A DNA stretch of 64,000 bases from Misgurnus anguillicaudatus (GCF_027580225.2 NC_073353.2:37483001-37547000), one strand, 5' to 3'; positions 9,686 to 22,455 are shown, numbered from the stretch's first letter. The notes: generated by a model from the letters alone, not told the origin. Translations and numbers: made by a program.

Positions 9686-12309
9686 ACATGCACAGAAAAA
9701 AAATATTTAAAAGAGTTACAGTTTTTTGGATGCTAGGCAGAAAATGTTCCGAAATCTCCACATTTGGTCAAACATTAACTACTGTGGATGATGCACAATG
9801 CAATGCAGTCTGTGCAGATCCGCTCGGGGGTTTGTCCAATCCAGTCCTCTTCTCAACACACTGCCATAAAAGCAGTCAAAACAACAATGGTTTATCTCCA
9901 GACCTCATTGGAATATGACATTGATGACTATGTGCCAACAATGACACGTCTCATTTCCATTCCTTCGCCAGGATCCGCCCCGGCACCAACTTAATGTGAT
10001 TAGTCTAATCTAATTAACCAGAAACAATCGATGTGCTGAGCCTGAGCTCCCAGAGTCTGTAAATGATGCTGGAAATGTGCAGATAAGATAAATCCAACCA
10101 AATCTAAAGATAGTCATGGTCCTGATTTTATCCATCACCTGTGATCAATGTTTTTTTAACAGATCCTGCCTTTTGTTCTAGTTTTATAATGTCCTACATC
10201 TAGATCTAAGAGGATGTGACCATACCACACTTCTGAAAGAAATTAAAGGGGCTATGAAAAACAACAGCTAAAAATGCACTTTGCTTCTGCACAAAAGAAT
10301 GAATACTGAGTGAGTCACAGGATAGATGAGAGAGAGAGAAAGGAAGAAGAGGAGGAGAAGATGAAGATAAGATGTGAAGAAGGGAGAAAGATTGGGACAG
10401 AGGTAAAGGCAAAACTAAAGGAGAAACTGAAGCCCACCAACACAAAAATATGTCTGGGGTCATCTGTTGATACTCCATCTATCGGCCCAAAACTTCTCAT
10501 TAATTGATTGCATTTTAAAGAATTTGTTTTGCGGATTTTTCTGTGTGTTTAAGTGTCTAAATACTTTATTTTTGACACCCCCATTACATATAGTGTAAAT
10601 GAACATATCAACCAAACAATACAAGCAGGCTCAACATGACAAATCAGGCATTGTTGGATACTGTTTGGTACAGAACAGGGATGCAAACTCGTGGGGAGGG
10701 TTGGATAATCATGCACAACCAGTCCAAACACTCCCAGACATTTAAATGGCCCGTCTCACACATTCAGACTGGCACAAAGGTTGCGCTCCCAAAACAGGGC
10801 ACACATCGTCTTCCATGGACTGCGCAACTGTATACACGGCCCCCATGCCGAGATGCTAAGCCCCTGGGAAAGGCGCTCGGCCCCATTCATACTACCAGTC
10901 CATACACCCAGACAATACAGGCGCTTACCCCAATGAGAGAAAGAGGTGGGGTGAGCAACCTCAAAGCCATGAACCGAGACCTTCACTGTGTGTGAGTAAA
11001 TAGATTGCCCCTTAATTTGATTGATTGGAAGGTTAAGAAGGGATTTTAGAAGAGATACTGAGAGCTCCATCTAGGACTGGTTGGTCTTTTTTATGGCTAT
11101 ATTACATGTATACGTATGAAATGGCTTAGAGTAATTTATTTTCGAATCAGAAGATACATCATCACAACCAATATAACAAAGCAATAGAAGCAATATAATC
11201 TGATGAAATGAAAGATGCTATCTGTCATAAACATCTGTCTTAAATTTATATAGAACCCATTCGATATACGTAATGCTCATTTCCAGCACGTCAATCTCAT
11301 GCAACCATCTTCTTCTCTTCACCCACACCACTATGAACATCACCACCTGGACTCTGATGCGGTTACCGTGAGTTAACAATGAATCCAGATTGCTGTAAAG
11401 CCACCTGGCCTTTCCTTTGATGGCTTTTTTTGAACATGGCATAATGGAAATGTTTCTTAGGCTACGTTTATAAGACAACAATGTAGTAAAAAATGTCTCC
11501 CGCACAGCTCTTTTAAAACACACGCACACAAATTTTCTCTCATCCATTTTTCAGCTTGGCAGAACACAGGCAACCCAGCCATCAGCGCCAGGGTGGTAAA
11601 AAGTTGTCAACATCACATACTATACTCATGCTAACACACCCTCTTTCACCCAAATTCAGCTGAAAGCGTGTAAAAGATAAAAAAAATCTTATTGCATTAG
11701 AGAGCAATGCATCTAAGTATATTATCTTAGTTTTGGCTTCATGTGTCACTTGTGTTTCAGTCATAAAATCCCCCAAACGTCATGGGAAAGTGCAGGTGTA
11801 TTGTGTGGGACATGGTAAATACACCCATTTGCCCAAAATCCTCTAAGCTTTTAATCTGTAAATTAACAATGTGAAAGAAGTCGGTCCAGGGTATTCGGTT
11901 CTCCTTGTAAATGATGTTAAATTACAGCAGTGGTTACTTAAAAAAACATTTCCTTTAAAAGCAGCATTCTTCGGCAGAAGCCAGAAAACCCAGCAGACCT
12001 GCTTTACTCTCTCACACACATTCCTGATATATATGGTCACCTTGCGAAGCCCCTCTATTTTCCTTTTGCAATGAAGCTCTCTTCCCTAAAGTTTATAGTG
12101 CACTACATTGGGTGACAGTGCCGTCTAAATTTACAGTGAACAAACAAATGCATGGTGCACTATTTTCAAAAATGTAATTATGATTCATTATTTCAGTCAT
12201 GCAAGACTAAAGTCATGTCCACTTGAATGGGGAAAGACAGATAGCCTGGCTTTAAAATCGTGTGATAAAAATCACAAAACAACTAAACCTTTTGTTTCTT
12301 ACGCTCAAA
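9686..12309. other. Largely unique intronic DNA
   Basis: About 2.6 kb without a recognised repeat or exon. It holds a purine-rich tract at about 10321-10403 (GAGAGAGAGAAAGGAAGAAG-type) and a GC-richer block at about 10740-10990 whose open frames on both strands lack convincing splice pairs. The low repeat content makes it a place where conserved non-coding sequence could sit. Confidence 0.45.
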
Positions 12310-13540
12310 TAGCGCTTAAACACCACCGTTTTTCAATGTTTTACTATGTTCTTACCTCAAATTAGACAAATTAATACATACCTATCTTTTTACAATGCGT
12401 GCACTTAATCTTAGTACAGCGTGTCGTAAATGTGTTAGCATTTAGCCTAGCCCCATTCATTCCCTAGGATCCAAACAGGGATGAGTATAGAAGTCACCAA
12501 ACACTTGCATGTTTTCTCTATTTAAAGACTGTTACATAAATAGTTACACGAGTAAGTATGGTGGCACAAAATAAAACGTAACGATTTTAAGCTGATAAAA
12601 AATAAGAACTATATGGCGAAAGAGCACTTAGTTTGCAGCACCCCTGGACCTTGGGCGCAGTAATATTGATGGAAGTTTGAGAGAGAAGGGGAGTGGTCAG
12701 GAGTGATGATGATACTGCGCGCCGAGGTCGAAGTGCTGCTAACTAAGTGCTCTTCCGCCATACAATTTTGTTTTCATTTTTATCCCCATGTTTTATTTTG
12801 TGCCACCATACTTACTCGTGTAACTACTCATGTTACAGTCTTTAAATAGGGAAAACATGGAAGTGTTTGTTGATTCTAAAATCATCCCTGTTTGGATCCA
12901 GCCCAGTCTCACGAAATTTCGTTATATAGTCACGTATTTTTTTATTCTTTTTTTCGTGCTATTATCACGAAATTTCGTGTTTTTTCGTGATCGTATAACG
13001 AATTCCTGTTTTCGTGTGATTATCACGTATTGGTTACTCAACTGTTTTGTCCTATTTTCTTACCATTGTCGCTTCGGTTTAGGGTTAGATTTACATAAAA
13101 TGACATCCCTAACCAAACCCAACTCTAACCCTAACGCCAGGCGACATTTAAAAAAATAAATTAGAAAAAATAGTACAAACCAATATATAAAGTGAATTCT
13201 AATGCAAGCACCAAATCTAACCCTAAACCGAAGCGACAATGGTTTAAAAATAGGAAAAAGCAGTTGAGTAACCAATATGTGATAATCACACGAAAACAGG
13301 AATTCATTATACGATCACGAAAAAACACGAAATTTTGTGATAATAACATGAAAAAAGAATCGAAAAAATACGTGACTATATCACGAAACTTTGTGAAACT
13401 GGGTAGCAGGATCCTAAGGAATGAATGGGGCTAGGCTAAATGCTAACACATTCGCAACTCACTGTACAAAGATTAAGTGCACACATTAAAAAAGAGGTAA
13501 GAACTAAGTAAACTATTAAAAACGGTGGTGATTTTCTTTA
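12310..13540. mobile_element. Palindromic MITE interrupted by a second palindromic MITE
   Basis: The outer arms are inverted: ACACCACCGTTTTTCAATG near 12319 and AAAACGGTGGTGATTTTCTT near 13520, with further pairing through GCCTAGCCCCATTCATTCC and GGAATGAATGGGGCTAGGC. A central hairpin lies at about 12605-12770 (GGCGAAAGAGCACTTAG against CTAAGTGCTCTTCCGCC). A partial copy is at 43228-43600. Confidence 0.7.
12901..13405. mobile_element. Inner palindromic MITE with CACGAAATTTCGTG termini and CCCTAA-like core
   Basis: The ends CCCAGTCTCACGAAATTTCG and the CACGAAACTTTGTGAAACTG-type right end are inverted copies. The arms pair over about 200 bp (ATCACGAAATTTCGTG; TTCGTGTGATTATCACGTAT). The core holds GGTTTAGGGTTAG and CTAACCCTAACGCC, telomere-like hexamers. 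It sits within the GGATCC step of the outer palindrome. Confidence 0.8.
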
Positions 13541-13907
13541 AAACTTTTTTCGGGGTTGTTTCAGCTATTGTGCATGCACACAGGTTGGCGAGCGCCTCAT
13601 GCGGCTCTGTATAGAGCCCCTCCCCCAGTCTTTATAGATTGATGATTGGTTCTTTTAATTGGAGGGCAGAACTTGTGGTGGGTTGTTATTAAAGTTTAAA
13701 ATTGCTTATTTTGAGGAGATAAAGTGTATAAAGATCCTACTGTAAAGAACTGTATTGTTTTTATTACCTTAGAATGAGCCGTACATAAACAGCGGGTCTC
13801 CTTACATGGAAGTCGCCTTTTCTACAGTAGCCCTAAAAGGACAAACTGATCGCATTTTGTTACAACGTTGACTCAGAAGATGCCATGTTTGTCCTGTGGC
13901 GCCTAAT
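13541..13907. other. Intronic DNA, no gene recognised
   Basis: No exon or clear repeat signature seen. Confidence 0.4.
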
Positions 13908-14478
13908 AGTGATGAGCGGGTCAGGTTTTTTTTAACCCACGGGTCTCGCTTTTATTAAATTATCAGGGCCGCCCCAGCCCGCCCCGCACCACTGTATCTA
14001 TTTTTACAACCCACCCTGCGACCATTAAATAGACATACAGTTTAATAGGCATTGTTTAAAATCTTAAAATTAAATTAAAATCTTTATTTCAGCATAAAAG
14101 TGCTTGAAAACCATTAAATTACATCGCCTTGTAAACTGACAACAACATACGCTTTTATGAACCAAAGAAACCAGCATGGTCATATTAATAACAAGATAGG
14201 ATAATGATAAACATTTTTAACATTTACAAAGCAGTGTTTGTATTACCATTCATAAATTTCAGAACTCTTAATTTTTCCCGCGCTTTCGTGACGTGAGGCC
14301 AAAAGGTTTGGGGACATCACGCAAGTAACGTAAGTACGCAGACCAACGTATTGTAACCTTATCAAAGAACTTAATATAATATCAAATATATATTCTCAAA
14401 TATTAAATATAGGTGAGCGCAACATACATGTTTTTTATTTTATTTTTAATGACCAACCCTGACCTGCCCCCCCAAATA
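13908..14478. repeat. Probable hAT-type repeat, GTGATGAGCGGGTC left end
   Basis: The left end AGTGATGAGCGGGTCAGG and the stretch ACCCACGGGTCTCGC recall a fish hAT-type MITE. The proposed right end, CCCTGACCTGCCCCCCC, is only roughly complementary and no clear target duplication is visible. Confidence 0.35.
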
Positions 14479-15972
14479 AAGTAACAATAAAAACAACTTG
14501 AAATTGTTTAACTTGTTATGTTATGTCAACTTACCACAGGTCAAAATATAAAATAGTAGGTTGAAGTGATGTGCAAAACCCATAAATAGACGCTTTAACA
14601 ATCATACAAATACACTCACCCTAAAGACTTCTCATAAATCTTTTAAACACACACAAACCCTTAATATTTGCTCTTTTGTGTCAACCTGATACATCAATCA
14701 TGCTTCTAACATACAAACACAAAATAACCACGTAACCCGTTCCTGAACCCAAGCGGATGCATGTGGTTGAAAAATGCAATAACATGTCAAAACACTCATT
14801 TTACTGTCCAAACTCACCTTCCCCTAAACTCGGTTTCACCCCAGAAACCATCTAAGACTTGATATTTTTTGTTTTACTAGCCTAATGTAAAAAGAGCACA
14901 AAGGGATTCATCCAAGAATCATTCCAGGCCTGGGGACTTTCTTTCATTTATAGCAAAAACATTTTAAATAAGTGTCTGTGTTTCCATACAAACACAGTAA
15001 AACACAGTATATCTCTTGTGTTTGATGGACAAAAAGAAACAATAAAAGAAACAACATAACCGAACTATTTAAGTATCCCGCCTGAATTAACTTTTTAGCT
15101 TTCCCATTATTTTATCCACCGTTTGTGGGGAGACCCGTATTTGTCGTTGTCTTCATCTGTGGTTGACGCCCTCAAGCTACCCATCATCCCTTTCTCAGCC
15201 CCACCTCATCCGTGCAGTCTGAACCTGTCTTAAACCTTTTGAGAAGCTTTTCAATACTCGTTGACCAGAAACATCTCACTCGCTAAAAAAACGGACTGTG
15301 CTGTGAGAGGGTCTGGCCTTTTTGGGACACCCCCACCCACCCCACTCCACTATTTTCCCTCACAACACTGCGATTCTTCTCCTCACAAAAACATTTCTTA
15401 GCAAGGGAGGGCTGACCTTTGACCTCACCCTCCTCCCGTTCCTCAAACTCATCTCGACCCCACGTCCACACAAGAACACTGAGGACGTCTCCTCGATCTC
15501 TCTCCTTGCTTCCTTTTAAGAGTTCAAAACCAAATTGTGAAGGCTGAAGGGGGTTCGCTCACCACAGGCTTCCAGTGTTTCTGAGGAGAACCATTAACAT
15601 TGCACCGGTGCATTGATTTGAGTGGAAAGCAAAAGAATCAAGAGAAAGAGTCCACGTTTTGTTTTAACATCCACTAAAACATGCTTTTCCAAATCTTGTT
15701 CTCAGGTTCCCCTATATGAAAACACCTGATTCAACTCATTTGCTTGTTAGTTAGGGAGATATAAAAATGATTCTGGGACTGGAGTTGAAAGCCCTGCTCT
15801 AGAAGACAGCATCTAAAAATAACTTGTGTTCATTCCTATTGCAAAGCCAGATACAGAAAGGTTCCTAAAATGTTCCTGGTCAGGCTGTACTGTTCCATTG
15901 TTTAATTCCAAGATGCTAGTTGAGTTTTGAATTTCAGTGAGAGGGAATACCCACAGCTATCCAGGGTCACTA
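14479..15972. other. Unique-looking intronic DNA
   Basis: 1.5 kb without a recognisable transposon, with a GC-richer part at about 15120-15560 that contains the DR1 site listed separately. No splice-bounded coding exon found. Confidence 0.45.
15413..15425 (-). promoter_or_regulatory. Perfect DR1 nuclear-receptor element
   Basis: TGACCTTTGACCT on the plus strand is AGGTCAAAGGTCA on the minus strand: two perfect AGGTCA half-sites spaced by one base. This is the consensus for HNF4, COUP-TF and RXR heterodimers such as PPAR:RXR. It lies in a repeat-poor, GC-richer part of the presumed tensin intron. Occupancy cannot be judged from sequence alone. Confidence 0.5.
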
Positions 15973-16181
15973 CACTCTCAGAAATAAAGGTACAAAAGTT
16001 GTCTCTGGGACAGTACCCTTTCAAAAAGGTACACCTTTGAACCCAAAAAGTGCATATTAGTACTTCAAAGGTACATATTGGCAGTTCAAAGATACATATT
16101 TTTACCTTAATGGTACACATTAGGACCTTTTTTAAAGGGTACTGCCCCAGTGACAGCTTTGTATCTTTATTTTTGACAGTG
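15973..16181. mobile_element. TA-flanked palindromic MITE with GGTAC words
   Basis: Ends CACTCTCAGAAATAAAGG and CTTTATTTTTGACAGTG are inverted, with TA on both sides. The subterminal CTGGGACAGTACCC and GGGTACTGCCCCAG also pair. About 209 bp, non-coding. A related fragment is at 9577-9685. Confidence 0.8.
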
Positions 16182-16182
16182 T

Positions 16183-16672
16183 ATGGATCTACTGATGCCA
16201 TTTGGCACTACCTACTTGTGCGAAAAAAAAATTCCTCGGCAATCACGAACATAAAAAATAAATACGGATCACAACTGAATGTGGAGGATGATCCAATTAA
16301 ACCAAGAATTGACTTTGTGCTCCAAGCATTGTGCCCACCGATCTCGTTAAATAATACTAAATAATACTATGGTTGTTAGTAGGCGAGCAACAAAAACTAA
16401 ATTCACGGTTTGGTACACACATCGTTTATTTATTTATTTTTTCAAGTCAAGGTTCGGTTCAAATTCGGTACAGTTAGGGGGAAGAAATGCAAAACATTAA
16501 TGTATTTAAGTTTATTTATTTAAAAATATTTTACATATTTTAAACAGATTTTTAAATAAAACACTTACTTGGTTTAAATAAAATAAATAAAAACAAAATA
16601 GAATAAAACATGAGGGAATCATGGAAATTGTCATGCCAACTTAACTTATTTTTGAAAAAAAATTTAGTTTTT
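16183..16672. other. AT-rich intronic DNA with a degenerate repeat
   Basis: GGTTCGGTTCAAATTCGGTA near 16450 and CACGGTTTGGTACACAC near 16405 look like a worn DNA-transposon terminus, but I cannot define boundaries. No gene. Confidence 0.35.
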
Positions 16673-17160
16673 TTAAAGAGTTGCTCCCCAGCATTTTTTT
16701 GTGATTTTCACAAAATGACTTCCAGGAAAATTTTCTCCTAAAAATATATAAACATACAAATATATCAAATGAAAGAACAGACCATTTGCTTTTAAACAAA
16801 CAATAAATAAACAAACAAAACGGGGGAAAAAGTTTCATCCTATCTTTATTTTTTCTCCGTTTATAAACTCTAAATATGGCTTTTTTTTCAAAAATACACA
16901 ATTTTGGGCAAAAAGCTGAAATAGTTGCATTTTGTGAGAGGGAATTTTGTAAGAGATCAGATTTAGAACAATAACCAAAACATACACATGGTGTAAAAAA
17001 AAAAAATTGCCTCTTTTTTATAAATTGGGTAAGAGAGCCATCTAGTGGATAATCACGGTGTTACAGAATACCAGAAAAACTCATCAGGAACATGTATTTT
17101 TTAGGCAAATGTTTTCTCTTAATTGATGAAATAACTTGTCAATGGCAGGGAATGAGTTAA
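16673..17160. mobile_element. TTAA-flanked palindromic element, copy 4
   Basis: It runs from TTAAAGAGTTGCTCCCCAGC to GGCAGGGAATGAGTTAA. It shares ATATATAAACATACAAATAT, AAATGAAAGAACAGACC and GTGGATAATCACGG with the other copies. The left terminus is degenerate. Confidence 0.7.
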
Positions 17161-17235
17161 ACCAAACCTTGCAACGCTTTTCCCACCTCTGAGGTTTCCT
17201 GATTGATCCACTGCTCTGGACCTGACATTGATGAG

Positions 17236-18341
17236 TAGGGATGCACTGAAATGAAAATTCTTGGCCGAAACCGAAAAAGAGGAAACCAAGGCCGAAAAAC
17301 CGAAATGCCGAAATAAATTATTATGCCAATTATTAGTACAAATGCATTTATGGCTATGGTACTAACTTTACTAGGGGTGTGTGACGGATAACAAAACTCA
17401 CGGTTCGGATCACATTACAGTTTTTGAGGCACGGATCAGATTTTTTTTCAGATCAGCAAAAAGGGGGTGGGGAAAATCTAATAACAAATAAAGAAATTGC
17501 AAAAATTTATAAAAAAGAACAAAGTTGCACATTAATAAGGGCTTACATTAGCATTAGGTACAGAAATCGAGTTAAATGAGTCATAACACTGTCTTTATTG
17601 TATAAATTATTATTTTTAGAGCTACAGAAGTGATTTTTTTTCTTTGGCTTGGGTTGTTTGATTAACATTAATGATACAGACGTAAGTAGTCAATTGAGGT
17701 TACTGTCTCTTTAAATAAGCAGAGACTGGTTTCTGACTGTAATCTATAAATACACTTTTTTTATTATTAGAAAAAGAATACTTTGGAGATAATTTTGTTT
17801 ATATGTGCCCTGTCAATAACAGAAAGATTTTACGTTCGCTTGTTTGCGTCTCACTTGTGTGTGCACTATTGAGGGCACTTAAACGCGCGCGCACACAGAG
17901 ACCGAGGGCGAATCCCAAACAGCGCAGCATAAAAACGTTACGTTGTTTTTCATTGCTTTATTCGGCAAATGTATGTTAATGGACTACAGTATGAGACACA
18001 TTTGCGTGACTCTCTCTGAAGTTTACACATCAAGACTTCTGATCTTTGAAGGGCGTACTCACTGTGATGATCACGTCTGGACCGGACACATTCAACCGCA
18101 TGTATGCCTCTGTGCGTACAGACAACTGCTCACTTTAGCGCCCTTTTGCGGTTAAATGCATCCACACTGAATACATGTTGCTTCAGACAAGCACGTGTAG
18201 GTCGCGGTTTCTGTTTGCGTCATCACAACATTTCGGCCATATTGTTTCGGTGATAAAAGTCTTTCGGCCGAAAGCCGAAAATGCTCTTTTGGGCCAGTTT
18301 GGACGAAAATTTTTGGTGGCCGAATATTCGGTGCATCCCTA
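17236..18341. mobile_element. hAT element, TAGGGATGCAC family, intact ends and perfect TSD
   Basis: It starts TAGGGATGCACTGAAATGAA and ends ATATTCGGTGCATCCCTA, flanked by the identical 8-bp repeats TTGATGAG at 17228-17235 and 18342-18349. GGCCGAAA-type words are dense near both ends. The 1,106-bp interior has no transposase-like frame, so it is non-autonomous. It is the uninterrupted reference for the split copy at 43944-48918. Confidence 0.88.
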
Positions 18342-18349
18342 TTGATGAG

Positions 18350-18783
18350 CCTGCAAAGGTTACAAATTCTTTTAACTTGACACAGCGTTTTAAAACGCAG
18401 CACTTGTGCTGTGAAACACACGAGACGCACGTAGCGGTCAAAAATGTCCATATAGCGCATATTTCCATAGAAAAGCAATAAAAAAGTAGCGCAGTGTAAT
18501 AGAAAAACGTGTTGGCCTTTAGCAGCTTTGCTGAACAAACTTGTGTTCGCCACTTAATATGTTCATGTGGGATCTCAGATTTGAAGTATTTTCCGCATGT
18601 TATACAAGCCTAGCTGTTAAAATTACATTTGGTACATGTGCACCAAAAAGAAAGTACTGTTACGAAACAGTTACCATTTTCGCTGCTACCATTCTTTTGG
18701 GGGGGTAGTGGGCTGAAAAGTTTGGGAACCCTGGTTCTGTGGCATCACTGCAAAAGACACTTGACTTTCTAGCATATTTATGT
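18350..18783. other. Intronic DNA, no gene recognised
   Basis: No exon or clearly bounded repeat. Confidence 0.4.
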
Positions 18784-19129
18784 TTAAGGGGGCGTGTCCA
18801 TCACAGCGTTTATGCCTGCGGCCGGCTTTGTTTCCAATGAAAAACATTCTCAAAAACGCCAGCAGCTGCCGTGTTTTTTTCACGCTATGTGTTTTTTCCG
18901 CGCTGAGCACCCAGAGTTGAAATATTTTCATTTCCCACTCGGCCGTCCAATCACAGTGGAGGAGGGGCGGGACAAATATCACAACAAGCAATTGACACAT
19001 CGTTTAACATCTGATAAACAAAGCAGAAGTATCATAGCAATAAAGTGCAATGCTGGCAAGTAACCACAGTCGGCATCCCCCTGGCATTTAAGTCGCGTTT
19101 AAACACTTTGGTGTATACGCCCCCTAAAA
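18784..19129. mobile_element. MITE with AAGGGGGCGT termini
   Basis: The ends TTAAGGGGGCGTGTCCATCA and TTTGGTGTATACGCCCCCTA are approximate inverted copies. The inner part carries CACAGCGTTT and AAGTCGCGTTTAAACAC as a second pairing. Non-coding; open frames here (for example 18794-19063) belong to the element. Confidence 0.55.
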
Positions 19130-20191
19130 GTGTAGTGTAGATTCCTTCATGTTTCTGTGACAGTAACAGACAGAGAGAACAGATACAGTGAGTGAAAGTC
19201 TACAGAGAAATGTTGACAAGTAAGGATCACATTGACATCCTCTAAAAAGATAAGCAAACACTATACTGTTAACATGCAGATAAGCAAGTCTGATCTGAAC
19301 CAATAGACAAAATCGATCATCTCAGTTAATCCTGTTCGCAGCGTTCAAGGATGCCACAGAGTCCGATGCATGATTGATGATCTGTGGAACAATTTACTTC
19401 AAACATCCTGTGTCAAATAATCAAATAATGCCATTTGATTTTGCATTTCAAACAAACCTTGCACAACATCTCTGAAGAACACAAGCTGCTTCCATCTGGA
19501 TTAAATTAACCGACAGTCCAAGCAGTTCAAGTAATCAATGTAGATTTGATGTTTATATTACTGCTACTCAAGGCCAGCAAATCTACTTATTTATTATGAT
19601 GAGTGCGTTTACATTGTGTTAGTGACTCCCATCATCTACCCCTTCAATTCCTGTGTCCTCTCTCTTTCTCTCTCTCCCCCCTCTGCCATCCACTGTCTAA
19701 CCCACCAGAGTTCCTTTAGGAAGAGAAGTAACATGAGAATAACACACTGAGACCAGATCCCATCTAAAAACACACATCTGCCAGAACCACTGACATGAAC
19801 TATTGCACTACACCACATCAGATACTAATACCATGCCCATGTTTTATTTTGTAATACGTTTCTCAGCAGGAACAAGCCGATGAAAGCTACTTATTTGTCA
19901 CCTCCAACAAATTGCAATGTCAGAGTCAACCGACTGCCCCCAAAATCTGAGAACAGACACTTAATCACAAACTACATGTGCTGCTCTATATACACACACA
20001 CGTTTGCAGCTTTACAAGAAAGCTTTGCAGATGTCCATGCCTGAAGAAATTTGAGGCCACATTGAACACTGGGAATTTAGTTTGAACCTGAAAACAAAAT
20101 ATGCTACAAAAAGGTGCTATACGTACTGTATCCCATATAAGAACCATTTAACGTACGGTTCCATTAAGATCCTTTAACATCCAAAGACCAT
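19130..20191. other. Largely unique intronic DNA
   Basis: No gene, RNA or transposon was identified. A short pyrimidine tract (CTCTCTTTCTCTCTCTCC) lies near 19659. Confidence 0.45.
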
Positions 20192-20490
20192 CATTCTTAA
20201 AAATAAAGGTGCTAAAAAGGTTCTTAGCAACAATGCCATAGAAGAACCATTTTTGCTTCCCCAAAGACCTATTTAGTCAAAGGTTCTTAGAAGAATAATT
20301 TCTTTCATACCTTTTTATAATCTAAAAAGTCTTTATCCACTACAAAATACCTTTTGAGAAACAGAAAGGTTCTTCGGGTGTTAAAGGGATAGTTTACCCT
20401 AAAATGAAAATATATAAGCACATATATATAACACTTCTTTATCCTTCCTCAAAATGACAAGAAATCCATGAATATTAAGAAATACTGAAT
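20192..20490. repeat. AAGGTGCTAAAAAGGTTCTT MITE plus adjoining repeat fragment
   Basis: TAAAGGTGCTAAAAAGGTTC and AGAAACAGAAAGGTTCTTCG form the characteristic words. From about 20383 the text becomes TTAAAGGGATAGTTTACCC, the left end of the same family as 43844-49145, truncated after about 100 bp. Confidence 0.55.
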
Positions 20491-20512
20491 TTTACACCAG
20501 CAAGTTGAAACA

Positions 20513-20955
20513 AACACTTAAAAAAATGCTGGGTTATTTTCAACCCACTGAAAATGTCTATATGACCCAACAGTGGGTTAAAACAACTAGGGCTGCATAA
20601 CAACTAAACGCAACTAATCGTTTATATGCAGAATTATTTTATTATTTTATCGTGTATATACTGTATTTAAGAAATATTTACACGTGTATATACATTTTTA
20701 TATTTATATATACTATGGATATTTAATATAAACATTTTTTTTTTCTTAAAATTTTTCATGCATGTGTGTGTATTTATATAAACATAATTTTTATACACAA
20801 TACACACACATATATGATGTAAACAAAAACTTTTATTCTGCAAACAATTAGTTGCGATTAGTTGTTGCAGCCCTAAAAACAACCCAGCATATGTTAAATT
20901 ACCACCCAATAGGTTGGGTTCATCCTTTTTGACCAACACTGGGATAAGATGTACT
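20513..20955. mobile_element. TGGGTT/AACCCA MITE split by a nested MITE
   Basis: AAAAATGCTGGGTTATTTTC at the left and AACAACCCAGCAT plus TAGGTTGGGTTCATCC at the right belong to the family of 4714-4956. The middle is occupied by the element at 20590-20873. Confidence 0.6.
20590..20873. mobile_element. GGGCTGCA...TGCAGCCC MITE
   Basis: TA-flanked, with ends GGGCTGCATAACAACTAA and TTAGTTGTTGCAGCCC. The AT-rich interior has paired TGTGTGTATTTATAT and ATATATGATGTAAAC-type segments. A relative with ATTAATCGCGATTA ends is at 51056-51402. Confidence 0.75.
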
Positions 20956-22228
20956 GGGTCTCCAACGTGGTACCCGCCAAAGCACATTCTATTAATAGTC
21001 TCACTTGTAATATTTATTTATTACATTTTTATATTAGCTTGGCTTATTTATGTATGTTTACATTTTAAACAATACTAAACATATCAACAAGTAAAACAAA
21101 AAAGTTTTGAGTAGACTATATTAAAAAGTAGCCCTCCAGATTGTTCTATTCTTGTGGTAGCCCTTGCCCACAAAAAGGTGGAGACCCTTACTAGATATCA
21201 TTGGTTAAGCCCAAATTTGTGTATACAAATCAACGCTGAGACAATGCATCTTCATTGTAGAGACAACCTCATATGACAACCTGCTGCTCATGACGAAAGA
21301 GCTAATCTCATATATCCATTTGATGCCCTGCAATTTTACATGTAAAAACAGCCATAGGCCAAAAGAACGGCTTTTAGCAAGATTTCACAAGACTTAAAAG
21401 ACGCGATTGGATCAGAGAACAAACATCCATTTCGATTACTCTATAATAATGGTATGTATTTGGCAAACTCTATCCAAAAGCTTAAATCATAGCCATGTAA
21501 GGCAGCGTATGAAAGTTGAGATGCACATATATTACCTTGAAAGATTACAAAATCTTGCCTTATTTATCTAAACCAAATAAAGGTTTCATACGCCTCTGTG
21601 AAGTGAACATAATATCTCGGATTGTGCATTTAAGAAATATAAACGAGGGCCATTAGAAGTTAAAGCAGACCTACTTTACGTCTGAAAGAGTGAAACTTAT
21701 TTCCCTGCCAGAAATGTACATTTCTCACTAGAGCAACTTGCCACCTTCGACTACGCCAATTACAATGATTCACACTGTGTTCAGAAGTAAACTACGAAAA
21801 CTAACACCAGATGGCCCCCAGCAATAGCGTTGTGTAGACGCTCGACTATAAATCACCCAGACTTCAGGTTCTACATCCTGAATTGTTTATAAGTCTCATA
21901 AGAGACATATGGGACCTCCAAACCTGAGGCCTTTTGCAGCACAGCCGGCACCTGGCAAGAAAGTTTGATGTCCCGAGATAGAAATGAGGTCAGAAAATCT
22001 GAATCATATGAACTAATAGGACAGGCAAACAAGCGGAGAGCGCATGGTTATTCTTCACCAGCTAAAATAAGGGCGCTGTAATACGAACTGTGAGTCATAT
22101 TCCTGATCTGGAATTGAAAGATGTTTGTACACATTCAAATAAACACAGTGTTCCCCCTCTGCTTATGTTTATTTATATGGACACTGGATGTCTTGAGTTA
22201 AATTAATTGAAATGTATAGTGTTCCTGT
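20956..22228. other. Largely unique intronic DNA
   Basis: 1.3 kb with no exon, RNA gene or clear transposon termini. Confidence 0.45.
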
Positions 22229-22455
22229 TGCTCATATGGAAGAGGATAAGCAGCGCAGAAGGTCATAGGTTCGATCCCACAACTGTTAAATAAAGGTGCT
22301 TAAAAAGGTTCTTCACTGTGATGTCAGAGGAACCATTTTTGGTTACTATAGCATCAAGTACTTTTCAAAACTGCAGGAAACATACTGATCAAATGTATAC
22401 ATTGAATGCAGCGTAAGTCACTTTCGATATAAGCATCTGCATAAATGTAAATTAT
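22229..22455 (+). repeat. tRNA-derived SINE interrupted by a MITE
   Basis: A box-B match GGTTCGATCCC at 22268-22278 ends the tRNA-like head. A TAAAGGTGCTTAAAAAGGTT element then intervenes, and the SINE tail AAGTCACTTTCGATATAAGC plus TGCATAAATGTAAAT resumes at about 22411. Order and spacing indicate insertion into the SINE. Confidence 0.6.

Noticed and set aside
10636..11070. Overlapping frames on both strands and an exon-like segment near 10923-10991 with GTAAGC donor
   Set aside because: The possible minus exon (VSVHGFEVAHPTSF) has a weak acceptor, no recognised domain and no phase support from neighbours.
15283..15519. Open frames on both strands around the DR1 site
   Set aside because: The minus frame opens with GTG, not ATG, and no donor/acceptor pair bounds either frame.
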